Assembly: GCF_001435585.1 (NCBI RefSeq)
Contig: NZ_AZEC01000013.1
Location: 1-64,000, forward strand
DNA from: Schleiferilactobacillus perolens DSM 12744
Lineage (GTDB): Bacteria > Bacillota > Bacilli > Lactobacillales > Lactobacillaceae
Reading direction: 5' to 3'
DNA: 64,000 nucleotides
Part shown: positions 15,208 through 23,454 of the stretch, in pieces
Layout: every line of letters starts with the position of its first letter
How positions within the stretch are numbered: the stretch's first letter is position 1
Program-made: the position numbers and the translations under genes
The notes under the pieces: model-generated
The model's input: only the letters and a program-made list of their open reading frames with translations
Told to the model about the DNA's origin: nothing
The model's database searches: none

Positions 15208-15920
15208 TGCCCAAAACATTAATTTTGGTGGGCCATCCTGATCTGGTCCATTCGGGCACGCAAACTTTTCTCAAAGAAGTGGCCACTACTTTGACGGATA
15301 CGACATGGTGGGACGTCACGACTCAGCCGGTGGATACATCGACGCAAATTGCCCGGTTACAGGGTGAAATGCGCCGGTATGATCGGCTGATTTTTCAATT
15401 TCCATTATATTGGTATAGTATGCCTGGGGTGTTCAAACAGTGGCTTGACACGGTTTGGACGACCCCATTTGTTTATGGCCGGGCAGGCGAACAGCCGCCT
15501 TTGGCTAGCAAAGAACTGGGGCTCGTGGTGACATTCAGTCAGGCGCCGGATTCGTATCGGTTAGGCGGCCGGGAGCATTTTTCACTTAGCGAATTGATGC
15601 GCCCATTGGATGCTCTAGCCCAGGCGGCCCAAATGACGATGCTGCCGATTTTTCCCATCGCACAATTTGCCTATATGACTGAACGGGAGCGGCAGCACTT
15701 GTTGGTGACTTACGCCCAATATTTGTCGTTGCCAGCCCGGGCGCACTTTTCTGATCGGGTGGCCTGGTTCCAGCAATGGCTTACGCAGAATGCGGGTCAG
15801 CATCCCGAATATGCCGCGTGGGCGGCAGCTTTGCAATCGCAACAAGACGAATTGGCGGATTTACACGACACCCTAGAACAAATGCGTCAAGACGAAGAAC
15901 AAAACGGTAGAATAGAGTAG
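15207..15920 (+). CDS. Flavodoxin-fold NAD(P)H oxidoreductase (MdaB/KefF-like)
   Basis: A 237-aa FMN/FAD-binding reductase: MPKTLILVGHPDLVHSGTQ at the start and FQFPLYWYSMPGVFKQWLD (about 72-90) are hallmarks of the NQO1/MdaB/KefF family, which reduces quinones or electrophiles with NAD(P)H. The C-terminal 50 residues (charged, coiled-coil-like, LDDLHDTLEQMRQDEEQ character) exceed the usual length. It is coupled to the esterase upstream and lies near further quinone-related genes at 18-20.7 kb. Confidence 0.85.
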   Translation: MPKTLILVGHPDLVHSGTQTFLKEVATTLTDTTWWDVTTQPVDTSTQIARLQGEMRRYDRLIFQFPLYWYSMPGVFKQWLDTVWTTPFVYGRAGEQPPLASKELGLVVTFSQAPDSYRLGGREHFSLSELMRPLDALAQAAQMTMLPIFPIAQFAYMTERERQHLLVTYAQYLSLPARAHFSDRVAWFQQWLTQNAGQHPEYAAWAAALQSQQDELADLHDTLEQMRQDEEQNGRIE

Positions 15921-15935
15921 GAAGTGGTTGCTGAG

Positions 15936-16109
15936 ATGACGACAGATCCATTAGCTAAGCAGATTGCTCAGGCCGCTGCGGGTGAAAAGGATTATACGGC
16001 TCGCGCAATACTGACCGAGCTGGCCGCACTGGCGGAGGAACAAGCTCGGCGAATCACGCAAACTGGCGGCGAAATCGACGGTCGCGCTTGGAATCACGAA
16101 CAGTGGTAG
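15936..16109 (+). CDS. Small protein of 57 aa, unknown
   Basis: ATG 15936 has AGGAAG about 11 bases upstream. The product is helical and Ala-rich (QIAQAAAGEKDYTARAILTE, then LAALAEEQARRI) with a conserved-looking end, GRAWNHEQW. It follows the reductase by 15 bases and precedes the SGNH esterase by 22 bases, so it is probably co-transcribed. No function can be named. Confidence 0.55.
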   Translation: MTTDPLAKQIAQAAAGEKDYTARAILTELAALAEEQARRITQTGGEIDGRAWNHEQW

Positions 16110-16131
16110 CACAGAAAGGGGTCCCATTTTG

Positions 16132-17118
16132 ATGAGTTGGCAAAAAGCAGCAGCAAACGGCATTTTCCCTGGTGTTCATTTCACCGGTCGCTGGCAAGCC
16201 CGTCACATTGGGCCCCATTTTGTGATGTATACCACCAATTTGGGAGCGGCCCTCAGCTTCCAACTTGATGGCGCCAGCCGGGCAATTCTCCACTTTTTAC
16301 CCACCAGTCAGTTAATTCCGCCGCAAGTGGCGATTCGCATCGACGATGGTCGCTTCGTGCATTTTGACTTGGCCCACCTGCCCATCATGCTGGCAGTATC
16401 GCCCCAGCCCCATCAGGTCACCGTGGTGATGTCGGGAAACACGGACGATGACCCTGTGTGGAACGCTGATGCGGCTGCAGGTTTTGCGTTCTCCGGAGTG
16501 ACTTTGCCGGATGGCGGGACGTTAACACCGATTGCGCCAGCAGGGCCGAAATTAACCTTTATTGGTGATTCCATTACTGCTGGTTGCTGGGTCATGGGTC
16601 ATTCCCCGAGCAAAGATTATCGCGCGGAAGCGGCCTATCCTGCTGTGGCGGCAGAAAAGCTGGGTGCGGAAGAAACTCGCATCGCTTACAGTGCTGCCGG
16701 GATTTTGCAACCCGGCAAGGGCGGCGTCCCGGCCGCCAAGGACTTCTTTGGCCACATCGACGACCGTACCCCTTGGGCCGTCAACACTGGCCAGGATGCG
16801 GTCATCGTGAACTTAGGAACCAATGATCAAGCCTATCCGGTGGAAGAATTTGTCTCCGCCTATGTCCGCTTTGCCGCACAGCTACGGGGTGTCTACGATT
16901 ATGACACCGCCATTCTATTAATGGTACCGTTCAATCAAGCCCTCCGTGAACCTATCCGCCATATTGCTCACCGCGGCGACCGCCTCCAAGTTGTCGAAAC
17001 CGCCGGCTGGAACATCACCACCAGCGACGGCAGCCACCCCGATCTAGAAGGCCACAAAACAGCCGCGAAGCATTTGGTCGGCATCTTACAACAAGTATTA
17101 GCCAATCAAAAAAGTTAA
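16132..17118 (+). CDS. SGNH/GDSL hydrolase, CE2-like carbohydrate esterase
   Basis: A 328-aa protein without a signal peptide. The N-terminal half (to about 135) looks like the beta-sandwich that precedes the catalytic domain in CE2-type esterases. The SGNH blocks follow: GDSIT (about 146), GTND (about 228) and DGSHPDLEGH carrying the Asp/His pair (about 300). It likely deacetylates an oligosaccharide or other O-acetyl substrate inside the cell. Either TTG 16129 or ATG 16132 can be used with RBS AAAGGGG. It ends the esterase/reductase gene run. Confidence 0.82.
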   Translation: MSWQKAAANGIFPGVHFTGRWQARHIGPHFVMYTTNLGAALSFQLDGASRAILHFLPTSQLIPPQVAIRIDDGRFVHFDLAHLPIMLAVSPQPHQVTVVMSGNTDDDPVWNADAAAGFAFSGVTLPDGGTLTPIAPAGPKLTFIGDSITAGCWVMGHSPSKDYRAEAAYPAVAAEKLGAEETRIAYSAAGILQPGKGGVPAAKDFFGHIDDRTPWAVNTGQDAVIVNLGTNDQAYPVEEFVSAYVRFAAQLRGVYDYDTAILLMVPFNQALREPIRHIAHRGDRLQVVETAGWNITTSDGSHPDLEGHKTAAKHLVGILQQVLANQKS

Positions 17119-17178
17119 CTTTAAAATATGCTATGTATGGAATGGGTTTGCCGAAAAGTCTGAATCCTGATGTATGTA

Positions 17179-17355
17179 GTGTCAATGCGGAGCAAGCGAA
17201 GGTGGCAGGGGGCTCAGTGGTGGAAACGTCACAGTGGCCCGGTCTTGGCCACTGATGACGTTAGGCGTGTTTGAGACCGCGCTCCTCAGCGGGCTCAAAC
17301 CGCCGTCACCACGTTCCAGCCCCCTGCCACCGCAGCTTGCGCAGCATTGGCACGG
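17179..17355 (-). repeat. Full-length copy (C) of the dispersed palindromic element
   Basis: About 177 bp, nested inverted repeats. The outer arms are GTGTCAATGC/GCATTGGCAC. The second stem, GGTGGCAGGGGGCT (17201-17214), pairs perfectly with AGCCCCCTGCCACC (17318-17331). An interior hairpin ACGTCACAGTGGCC/GGCCACTGATGACGT follows, then the conserved core stem 17264-17280/17289-17304 (GTTTGAGACCGC against GCGGGCTCAAAC). It is a homologous copy, in opposite orientation, of the element at 47879-48050. Confidence 0.85.
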
Positions 17356-17490
17356 CAATCACCGACAACTTTCGCTCAGGCCCATATTTTTTTCACTATT
17401 TTTTGAGCACCAGAGCTGTTTTTCTTCCCTAAACGTGATACGCTGTTCTTGAAAACGTGTTATTCTATCGGTGATGACTGACGATAACCC

Positions 17491-17505
17491 AACGATAACA
17501 TCGTT
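17491..17505. promoter_or_regulatory. Palindrome upstream of the PNPOx-like gene
   Basis: AACGATAACATCGTT is a 15-bp palindrome, and the half-sequence ACGATAAC occurs again at 17481-17488. It lies about 50 bp before the gene and may be a regulator site. Confidence 0.35.
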
Positions 17506-17552
17506 CAACAATCGTCAAGCCATCATTTAGACAAAGAAAGGTGTGTTATTTT

Positions 17553-17969
17553 ATGGCAAAACTAACCCCGGAAATGAAGGACTTAATGGATAAGGCGCTG
17601 GCTTTTTTGGCCACTGCCGACGAACAAGGCAATCCGCAAGTCGGTCCCAAAGGCACAATGCGCGCTTTTGATGACGAGCATTTGATCTATAACGAAGAGA
17701 CCGGCCGGCAAGCGTGGCACAATATCCAAAAGACGGGCAAAGCAGCCGTTGCTTTTCACCCCACCCCTGGTTTGAAGGGCTTCCGGGTGGAAGGCCGCGC
17801 TCATACTTACACCGATGGGCCTTACATGGAGGCTGCTAAGAAGTTTGTGGAAGGCACCAAACTGCCCCAACCCTTAGCCGCCGTCATCATCGATGTGGAC
17901 CGGATCGTTTCTCTAGATGCTGGTCCTAACGCTGGTAAAGAGATTGCCAACGATCCTGTCAAGGACTAA
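17553..17969 (+). CDS. Pyridoxamine-5'-phosphate-oxidase-fold flavoprotein
   Basis: A 138-aa split-barrel protein: MAKLTPEMKDLMDKALAFLA then TADEQGNPQVGPKGTMRAFD is the standard start of PNPOx-like FMN-binding proteins. Such small members reduce or bind flavin rather than make PLP; true PdxH is longer. The start is ATG 17553, spaced from AGAAAGG, rather than the upstream GTG 17541. Its promoter region carries a palindrome. It precedes the dioxygenase operon, so a role in redox/electrophile defence is plausible but unproven. Confidence 0.85.
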   Translation: MAKLTPEMKDLMDKALAFLATADEQGNPQVGPKGTMRAFDDEHLIYNEETGRQAWHNIQKTGKAAVAFHPTPGLKGFRVEGRAHTYTDGPYMEAAKKFVEGTKLPQPLAAVIIDVDRIVSLDAGPNAGKEIANDPVKD

Positions 17970-18023
17970 TACGTCGGGGTATTTTTAGAAATAAAGGGTA
18001 AGAATAGGGAACTTCGTCGTCAG

Positions 18024-18072
18024 TGAGGTTGTGCCGAAGCACAAAGCTTTGTCGCAGCCTCGTTTTGGAGGG
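18024..18072 (+). terminator. Stem-loop between PNPOx and dioxygenase genes
   Basis: GAGGTTG and CAGCCTC flank an inner ACAAAGCTTTGT palindrome and are followed by GTTTT. It could be a weak terminator of the PNPOx gene or an attenuator of the downstream operon. Confidence 0.4.
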
Positions 18073-18082
18073 AGGATTTGTC

Positions 18083-19072
18083 ATGAGTCAAACCGCTTTG
18101 GAACCGAAGAACACATTGTTGGGGGTCCACCACGTGACCGCCATCACCAGCGACGGTCAAAGAATTTTTGATTTCTTTGCAAAAGTGCTGGGGATGCATT
18201 TAATTAAGAAGACCGTTAACCAAGACGATGTGCGCACCTACCATTTGTACTTTACAGATGATAAGGGGGCGCCTGGTACTGATATGACTTTCTTTGACTT
18301 CCCAGGGATTCCCAAGGGCATTAAGGGAACCAATACGATTTCCCGGGTATCTTTCCGGGTCCCCAACGACGCTTCTTTGGATTACTGGGAAAAGCGTTTT
18401 ACGGAAAATGATGTGGCCCACGAGCCGATTACGACGCAGTTTGGGGCCAAGGTATTACCGTTCCACGACTTCGATGACCAGCAATATCAATTGATCTCCG
18501 ATGAAGACAACCACGGGGTGCCGGGGGGCACACCATGGCGAGACAGCCCGGTACCGGAAGAATTTGCCATTCGCGGCTTGGGACCAGTGCGGGTCACTGT
18601 CTACAACAAGGACCATTTTAACTTGTTATTGACCACTGTCATGGGCTTTGAGAAGAAGGCCGAAGAGGGTCAATTCACGCTATATGAAGTCAATAACGGC
18701 GGTCATGGCGGCCAAATTGTGCTGGAACACCGGGAAGATTTACCGCTAGCGGTTGAAGGCTACGGCAATGTCCATCATGCGGCTTGGCGGGTACCAGATC
18801 GCGGGCGGCTGGACTTCTGGATCAATCGGCTGCAGTCCTTCGATTTACCGCAATCCGGGTTCATCGATCGCTTCTACTTCAAGTCAGAATACTTCCGGGC
18901 CGCCCCCCAGATTTTGTTTGAAATTGCGACGGATGGTCCTGGCTTCTTACAAGACGAGACTTACGAGGAAGCCGGTATCCACTTGGAATTACCGCCGTTC
19001 TTAGAGTCTCGGCGGGCCGAAATTGAGGCGGGTTTGCATCCGCTGCATACCGATTTGAGTAAGGAGGGTTAG
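18083..19072 (+). CDS. Ring-cleaving dioxygenase of the VOC superfamily (MhqO/MhqE-like)
   Basis: A 329-aa protein with two vicinal-oxygen-chelate modules. The first begins LLGVHHVTAITSDGQRIFDF, supplying a metal-ligand His, and the second is around YGNVHHAAWRV with LFEIATDGPGF near the end supplying the Glu. Relatives in Bacillus subtilis (MhqE, MhqO) degrade hydroquinone-type compounds. RBS GGGAGGA precedes ATG 18083; the longer frame is a leader artefact. It is followed after 3 bp by an MhqD-like hydrolase and then by a quinone reductase, giving a coherent detoxification operon. Confidence 0.87.
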   Translation: MSQTALEPKNTLLGVHHVTAITSDGQRIFDFFAKVLGMHLIKKTVNQDDVRTYHLYFTDDKGAPGTDMTFFDFPGIPKGIKGTNTISRVSFRVPNDASLDYWEKRFTENDVAHEPITTQFGAKVLPFHDFDDQQYQLISDEDNHGVPGGTPWRDSPVPEEFAIRGLGPVRVTVYNKDHFNLLLTTVMGFEKKAEEGQFTLYEVNNGGHGGQIVLEHREDLPLAVEGYGNVHHAAWRVPDRGRLDFWINRLQSFDLPQSGFIDRFYFKSEYFRAAPQILFEIATDGPGFLQDETYEEAGIHLELPPFLESRRAEIEAGLHPLHTDLSKEG

Positions 19073-19075
19073 CTC

Positions 19076-19732
19076 ATGGCACAATTAGGGGACGATATTT
19101 TCTACGACTATAAACCAGGACGCAAGGATTTCAGTCCGATCATTTTGCTGCATGGTACTGGCGGCGATGAGAAGGATCTGCGCTCCATTGGCGAGAACCT
19201 TTTCCCAGACAGCCCATTGATCGGGATTCGGGGCCGGGTCCAGGAAAATGGCCAAAACCGCTATTTCAAGCGGACCGCCGATGGCCACTTTGACCAGCAA
19301 GACCTTATTGTCGGTGAAAAGTGGCTGTTGAACGCGTTGATTCAGATCATGCGTCATTTGGAATTGCCATTGGCTACGCCGATTGTGGTCGGCTATTCCA
19401 ACGGCGCCAACATTGCTGCCGATTTGCTCTTGCGGGGCGGCCCGGTGTTCCACGCCGCGGTGCTTTTCCACCCGATGCCAGTCAGCGATCCGTTGCCGGA
19501 ACGGCCGGAAGAACCATTAAAGGGTGTGCCAATTTTTGCGACTTACGGCCGTGATGATTCCATTGTGTCGGAAGACGAGTTTAAGGCGCTGACCAAGGCC
19601 CTCAATACGCAGGGCGCCACAGTGGTGGAACATACCAGTGATAATGGTCACTCATTGAGTTTGGCGGAAATCGAGGGTGCGCAGAACTGGCTGAGTCATT
19701 TCCAGCAGCCCACAGAAGAAAAGAAGGCGTAG
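19076..19732 (+). CDS. MhqD-like alpha/beta hydrolase (carboxylesterase/phospholipase family)
   Basis: A 218-aa serine hydrolase: HGTGGDEKDL oxyanion motif (about 26), nucleophile GYSNGAN (about 107), acid in YGRDDSIV (about 162) and His in DNGHSLS (about 192). In B. subtilis, mhqD is co-transcribed with the dioxygenase gene mhqE and induced by quinones through MhqR. Gene order here is the same (dioxygenase then hydrolase), though no MarR-type regulator is seen next to the operon. Confidence 0.87.
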   Translation: MAQLGDDIFYDYKPGRKDFSPIILLHGTGGDEKDLRSIGENLFPDSPLIGIRGRVQENGQNRYFKRTADGHFDQQDLIVGEKWLLNALIQIMRHLELPLATPIVVGYSNGANIAADLLLRGGPVFHAAVLFHPMPVSDPLPERPEEPLKGVPIFATYGRDDSIVSEDEFKALTKALNTQGATVVEHTSDNGHSLSLAEIEGAQNWLSHFQQPTEEKKA

Positions 19733-19733
19733 T

Positions 19734-20708
19734 ATGCAAGCATTCGGATTCAACCAATTCGGCGGCCCAGAAGTCTTCACGGCCATTGACCGACCGGCAC
19801 CGCAGCCCAAAGCTGGGCAAGTGGCCATTCAAGTGATCGGGTTTGGCTTCAATCCCTATGATGCCAGCCTACGCCGTGGTGAACAGGCGAATAACCGCCC
19901 GCTCTCTTTCCCCATTGTGCCCGGTCAGGATGTGGTGGGAAAGATTACCGCGTTAGGAGACGGGGTCACCGAGTATAAAATTGGCGATATCGTTATGAAC
20001 CATCGACCGTTACGGGGCTATGCTGATGTGGTGACCGCTTCTTTGGCCAAGGTCGCCCCGAAGAGTCAGGCCTTATCGTTTCTGGATGCTGCCGCCCTGC
20101 CCAATGCCGGAGTGACGGCCTATGCGCTGGTCCATTCGTTGGGACATTTGGAAAAAGGTCAACGAATCGCGGTTATCGGTGCCAGCGGTAGTGTCGGTTC
20201 ATTAGCCGTTCAACTGGCAAAATATGCTGGTGCGTCGGTGTTAGCCGTGGCTGGCCAGCGCCATGCGGATTTCATCCACTGGCTGCTGCCGGATGATGTG
20301 TACTTCTACGATGGGCCGATGCAGCACAATGCCGATTGGGCGCATCAGTTTGACCTCGTGGTGGATGCCGCAACGAATGGGACTAATGGCGAACTGGCCG
20401 CCTGGCTGGTCAAGCCAAGTGGGACCATCACGACGGTGGGCGATACCGGCAATATTCCCGCGGTGGAAGATGTCACGATTGCCGCGGCCGGTGGCAAACA
20501 GCCAATCAGCGACCACGACATCTTGATGTATTACAATCACATGGCAGAGACTTATGGCTTAACAGTACGTGTGGCTAAACAAGTCAGTTTCGACGCTACA
20601 GGCGTGCAAGAGGCCCATACGTTGCTGGATCAGGGCGGCGTCCCGGGGAAGATCGTGGCGATCAAACCCCACGGCCGTACGACCCGGCATACGCCGGATG
20701 ATCAATAA
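19734..20708 (+). CDS. Quinone oxidoreductase-like MDR protein (zinc-free alcohol dehydrogenase family)
   Basis: A 324-aa NADPH-dependent enzyme: GroES-like N-terminal domain (MQAFGFNQFGGPEVF) and Rossmann turn AVIGASGSVGSLAVQLAK (about 145-162). The structural-zinc cysteines are absent, as in the QOR subfamily. It should reduce quinones or alpha,beta-unsaturated carbonyls. It starts one base after the hydrolase stop (TAGTATG), the last gene of the operon before a strong terminator. Confidence 0.87.
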   Translation: MQAFGFNQFGGPEVFTAIDRPAPQPKAGQVAIQVIGFGFNPYDASLRRGEQANNRPLSFPIVPGQDVVGKITALGDGVTEYKIGDIVMNHRPLRGYADVVTASLAKVAPKSQALSFLDAAALPNAGVTAYALVHSLGHLEKGQRIAVIGASGSVGSLAVQLAKYAGASVLAVAGQRHADFIHWLLPDDVYFYDGPMQHNADWAHQFDLVVDAATNGTNGELAAWLVKPSGTITTVGDTGNIPAVEDVTIAAAGGKQPISDHDILMYYNHMAETYGLTVRVAKQVSFDATGVQEAHTLLDQGGVPGKIVAIKPHGRTTRHTPDDQ

Positions 20709-20722
20709 AGGTTTGCAACTGT

Positions 20723-20760
20723 AAAAATCGGACTCGTCAAAAGTGGCGAGTCCGATTTTT
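20723..20760. terminator. Strong terminator, shared by convergent genes
   Basis: A perfect 14-bp stem AAAAATCGGACTCG/CGAGTCCGATTTTT with a 10-nt loop; A and T tracts on both sides make it bidirectional. Confidence 0.9.
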
Positions 20761-21179
20761 CATCGATTTAATTGATTCTTAGCTTCATCCGGCAGTAGTC
20801 GGTCAATGACCATCATCGTCAGTCCGTAAACCGTGGCCAGCCAGAAGGTGAAGATGCCGGGCAACGGTAGGTGAAACCATAGATCGTTGAATAGCAGCAT
20901 CACGAAAAAGGTTAGCAGGATGGCCCCCACCACTTCCCAAATCGTATTGATGATCTTTCCGTGGGGCGCATCCGGATTGACTAGGTGCGGAGCGACCAAA
21001 TCGATGATCATCACCACGATTTCACTGGCCAGCAAAAAGCCGATGATCTGCCAGTGCCAGACATTGAAACCGTAAATATGCATGACCATCATCAAAATGG
21101 CGGTGGGGGTGATCAATACCACGGCACCGATGATAATGACCACCAAGAAAATGACGATCATCGCAAATAGTTTTTTCAA
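20760..21179 (-). CDS. Four-helix integral membrane protein, unknown
   Basis: A 139-aa protein with four hydrophobic segments (about 3-32, 37-60, 82-105, 112-130). I place the start at TTG 21179 (LKKLFAMIV) because AAAGGAG lies about 9 bases upstream; the frame's ATG at 21200 precedes that RBS. No motif identifies a function. Confidence 0.65.
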   Translation of the reverse strand: MKKLFAMIVIFLVVIIIGAVVLITPTAILMMVMHIYGFNVWHWQIIGFLLASEIVVMIIDLVAPHLVNPDAPHGKIINTIWEVVGAILLTFFVMLLFNDLWFHLPLPGIFTFWLATVYGLTMMVIDRLLPDEAKNQLNR

Positions 21180-21298
21180 GCGGAGGCGCTCCTTTCGCAT
21201 ATCCTAAAACCCACCTTAGCAGATTTTTGCGGCAGCGTCATGGGCCTAGAGGCGGGATTCTTTTCAGCGGTATAATTATTTCAGGGGGATTTTCTGAA

Positions 21299-22486
21299 AT
21301 GATGGTGAAACGGGATTGGCATTGGCAGGCAGCAGCGTATCTGATTAGTCAAAATTTATTTGTGTTTGGTTCGTCCACGGTGTTTTATGCCATCTTGTGG
21401 CACATTGCGCTGGTGACATCATCGGGGGCCTGGATGACTTACGTGAGTCTGGCCACGACGCTGCCGACAATCTTGATTTCACTCTTTGCCGGCGTTTGGG
21501 CAGATCGGTATAACCGGAAATGGCTGATTATCGGTGCAGCCGGCGCAGTGACAGTGGTGACCCTATTCTTCGCGTTCCTATACACCGTTCAAGTTCACGA
21601 ACTGGGACTGTTATTGGCCATCGCCGTGGTACGGGCACTTGGTACTGGGATCGAAACCCCAGCCGCTAATGCTTTATTGCCGCAACTCGTACCCCACGCG
21701 GCAATCACCCGCATGAATGGGCTGAACCAAGTGGTGATGTCGGTGATGCTGCTGCTTTCACCACTATTATCCGGCTGGATTCTCGCCGATCTCGGCATCA
21801 TTTGGATTTTCATCGTCGATGCGTTGAGTGCGCTATTGGCGGTGATGTTCCTGTGGTCCCTGCAAGTGGCCACACCTGTGCACGAAGATGGTGAGCAAAA
21901 GGGCAGCCAGATTATTGGCGGGTTACGGTATGTGCGAACGAACCAGATTCTTTTGCCCTTTATGATTTTGACCGCCTGTGCATTTATCTTGATTGCGCCG
22001 TCGTCACAACTATCGACGCTGTACGTGAATCGGACATTTGGTTCCGAAGTTTGGCATCTGACGTTTAACGAGTGGGCGTGGACACTGGGTGCCAGTATCA
22101 CCGGCCTGTGGATTGCTTGGCGCAAGCAATTCGCCAACAAGATCACGATGATCGCCATCGGCATGGCGGTAAGCGGCCTGTGCTTCGCGGAAATGGGACT
22201 GTCCCAGCCATTTTTGCTCTATTTAACGTTCATGTTTTTATCAGGTGTGGCGTATCCTTTGATTACGGCGCTGCAAACCATCTATTTGCAGGAAACGGTC
22301 GACCAGAACATGATGGGCCGCGTGTTCTCGTTGTGGCAAATTCTCTCGACAGGAATTTATCCCATTGCAATGCTGGGGTATGGTCCGTTGGCAGATAAAA
22401 TACCGATTGGGATAATTTTTATCGTGACGGGAGTCCTGCTGATCGGTGTCGCTGGAAGCTTCAAGATCGTCGTCAGCAAGCGGTAA
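21299..22486 (+). CDS. MFS transporter (DHA3-type efflux)
   Basis: A 395-aa protein with 12 membrane segments. The loop-2 motif appears as GVWADRYNRKWLIIGAAG (about 65-82), and TLPTILISLFAG precedes it, as in macrolide/multidrug efflux proteins of the DHA3 group. Start ATG 21299 with RBS AGGGGG; a TATAAT lies at 21271. It is monocistronic with its own terminator. The substrate is not predictable. A truncated relative lies at 31670-32605. Confidence 0.87.
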   Translation: MMVKRDWHWQAAAYLISQNLFVFGSSTVFYAILWHIALVTSSGAWMTYVSLATTLPTILISLFAGVWADRYNRKWLIIGAAGAVTVVTLFFAFLYTVQVHELGLLLAIAVVRALGTGIETPAANALLPQLVPHAAITRMNGLNQVVMSVMLLLSPLLSGWILADLGIIWIFIVDALSALLAVMFLWSLQVATPVHEDGEQKGSQIIGGLRYVRTNQILLPFMILTACAFILIAPSSQLSTLYVNRTFGSEVWHLTFNEWAWTLGASITGLWIAWRKQFANKITMIAIGMAVSGLCFAEMGLSQPFLLYLTFMFLSGVAYPLITALQTIYLQETVDQNMMGRVFSLWQILSTGIYPIAMLGYGPLADKIPIGIIFIVTGVLLIGVAGSFKIVVSKR

Positions 22487-22527
22487 ATAGACTACGTTTT
22501 GAGTTCAAAAATAACAAAAAACAATGG

Positions 22528-22566
22528 GAAAAGGCGAAAAAGTTGATATGCTTTTTCGCCTTTTTG
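22528..22566 (+). terminator. Terminator after the MFS gene
   Basis: AAAAGGCGAAAAAG pairs with CTTTTTCGCCTTTTT around an 8-nt loop. Confidence 0.88.
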
Positions 22567-22579
22567 GGTGGGTAATTTC

Positions 22580-22609
22580 TTGTCGGCTCCGTGAGCGTTT
22601 CGATACAAT
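22580..22609 (+). promoter_or_regulatory. Promoter of WxL cluster 1
   Basis: TTGTCG (22580-22585), 18-bp spacer, TACAAT (22604-22609), about 50 bp before the WxL start codon. Confidence 0.5.
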
Positions 22610-22661
22610 TTAATTGTGAAGTAGAACACTTGAAAGAAGGATTCGAGAGGAGAGGTTTTAC

Positions 22662-23393
22662 ATGAAACGCATGTATGTCACATTGGCGGCGACCGCCTTG
22701 GTGGGGTTGGGGGCTTTGTTACCGGCAACGACGGTGTACGGTGTCACTGGACCGGGGACGTCCACGACGGGGCCTAACTTGAGCGCGAATACCACTGTTA
22801 CGGATGGTCAGACTGTTTTCGTTCCAGATGGTGATACGCCAGCAAAAGCGAAATCAACAGCTGAGTTTACAGTGCAAGCCGGTGAGTTACAACTTGTTGC
22901 CGTACCTGATTTAAACTTCGGTCAGATTTCAGTAGGTAAGATCTTAAGTGGCGGGAAGCAAGAATTAGATAATAACGGGGTGAAAACTGATTCGACCTCA
23001 AAGAATGTCACTGCATTTGACGGGAACAGTGCTGGTAAATTAATTGTCAATGACTTGCGTGGAACAGGTGAAGGGTGGCGGTTGTCAACGTCATTGGCTA
23101 ATGAATTCAAATCGTTAACCGCAAATGCGCCAGTGCTCAATGGCATCAAGTTAAATTTGACGGCAACGGGAACTAACCAAGTATCTGGCACAGTGGCACT
23201 CAATGGTACTGACATTGACGCTACTGGTAAACAAGTAGCGAGTGCGGCCTCAGGCTTGGGTAAGGAGTCGACAACTTGGAATATTACTGGATCAACAAAT
23301 GCCAGCCTAACATTGCCAGGTCAAGGTGTGGACGTACCTAATGATGCAGTTTATCAAGCAGATATTACTTGGACTCTCGTAGCAGGCGCATAG
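22662..23393 (+). CDS. WxL-domain surface protein (short), cluster 1
   Basis: A 243-aa secreted protein: signal peptide MKRMYVTLAATALVGLGALL ending near AxA/VYG, then almost entirely a WxL domain. The two diagnostic Trp-x-Leu motifs are GWRLSTS (about 146) and TWTLVAGA at the very C-terminus. WxL domains attach non-covalently to peptidoglycan. It is the first gene of the cluster WxL / DUF916 / small anchor / long WxL, corresponding to cscB of the csc clusters of lactobacilli. Its paralog lies at 26543. RBS GAGAGGAGAGG. Confidence 0.9.
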   Translation: MKRMYVTLAATALVGLGALLPATTVYGVTGPGTSTTGPNLSANTTVTDGQTVFVPDGDTPAKAKSTAEFTVQAGELQLVAVPDLNFGQISVGKILSGGKQELDNNGVKTDSTSKNVTAFDGNSAGKLIVNDLRGTGEGWRLSTSLANEFKSLTANAPVLNGIKLNLTATGTNQVSGTVALNGTDIDATGKQVASAASGLGKESTTWNITGSTNASLTLPGQGVDVPNDAVYQADITWTLVAGA

Positions 23394-23454
23394 TAACAAC
23401 CGATGGCGGCGGTCCAGTGTCGTCATCAATTTTTGATGGAAAGCGAGGATCAGG

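Larger units (their letters stand above)
17119..17540. other. Intergenic region carrying repeat copy C
   Basis: About 420 bp without a credible gene. It contains the full-length palindromic element (17179-17355) and a small palindrome before the PNPOx gene. The frame 17234-17452 overlaps the repeat and has no RBS. Confidence 0.7.

Noticed and set aside
17234-17452. 72-aa frame in the 17.2 kb gap
   Set aside because: It lies across the palindromic element, has no RBS, and its sequence reflects the repeat stems.
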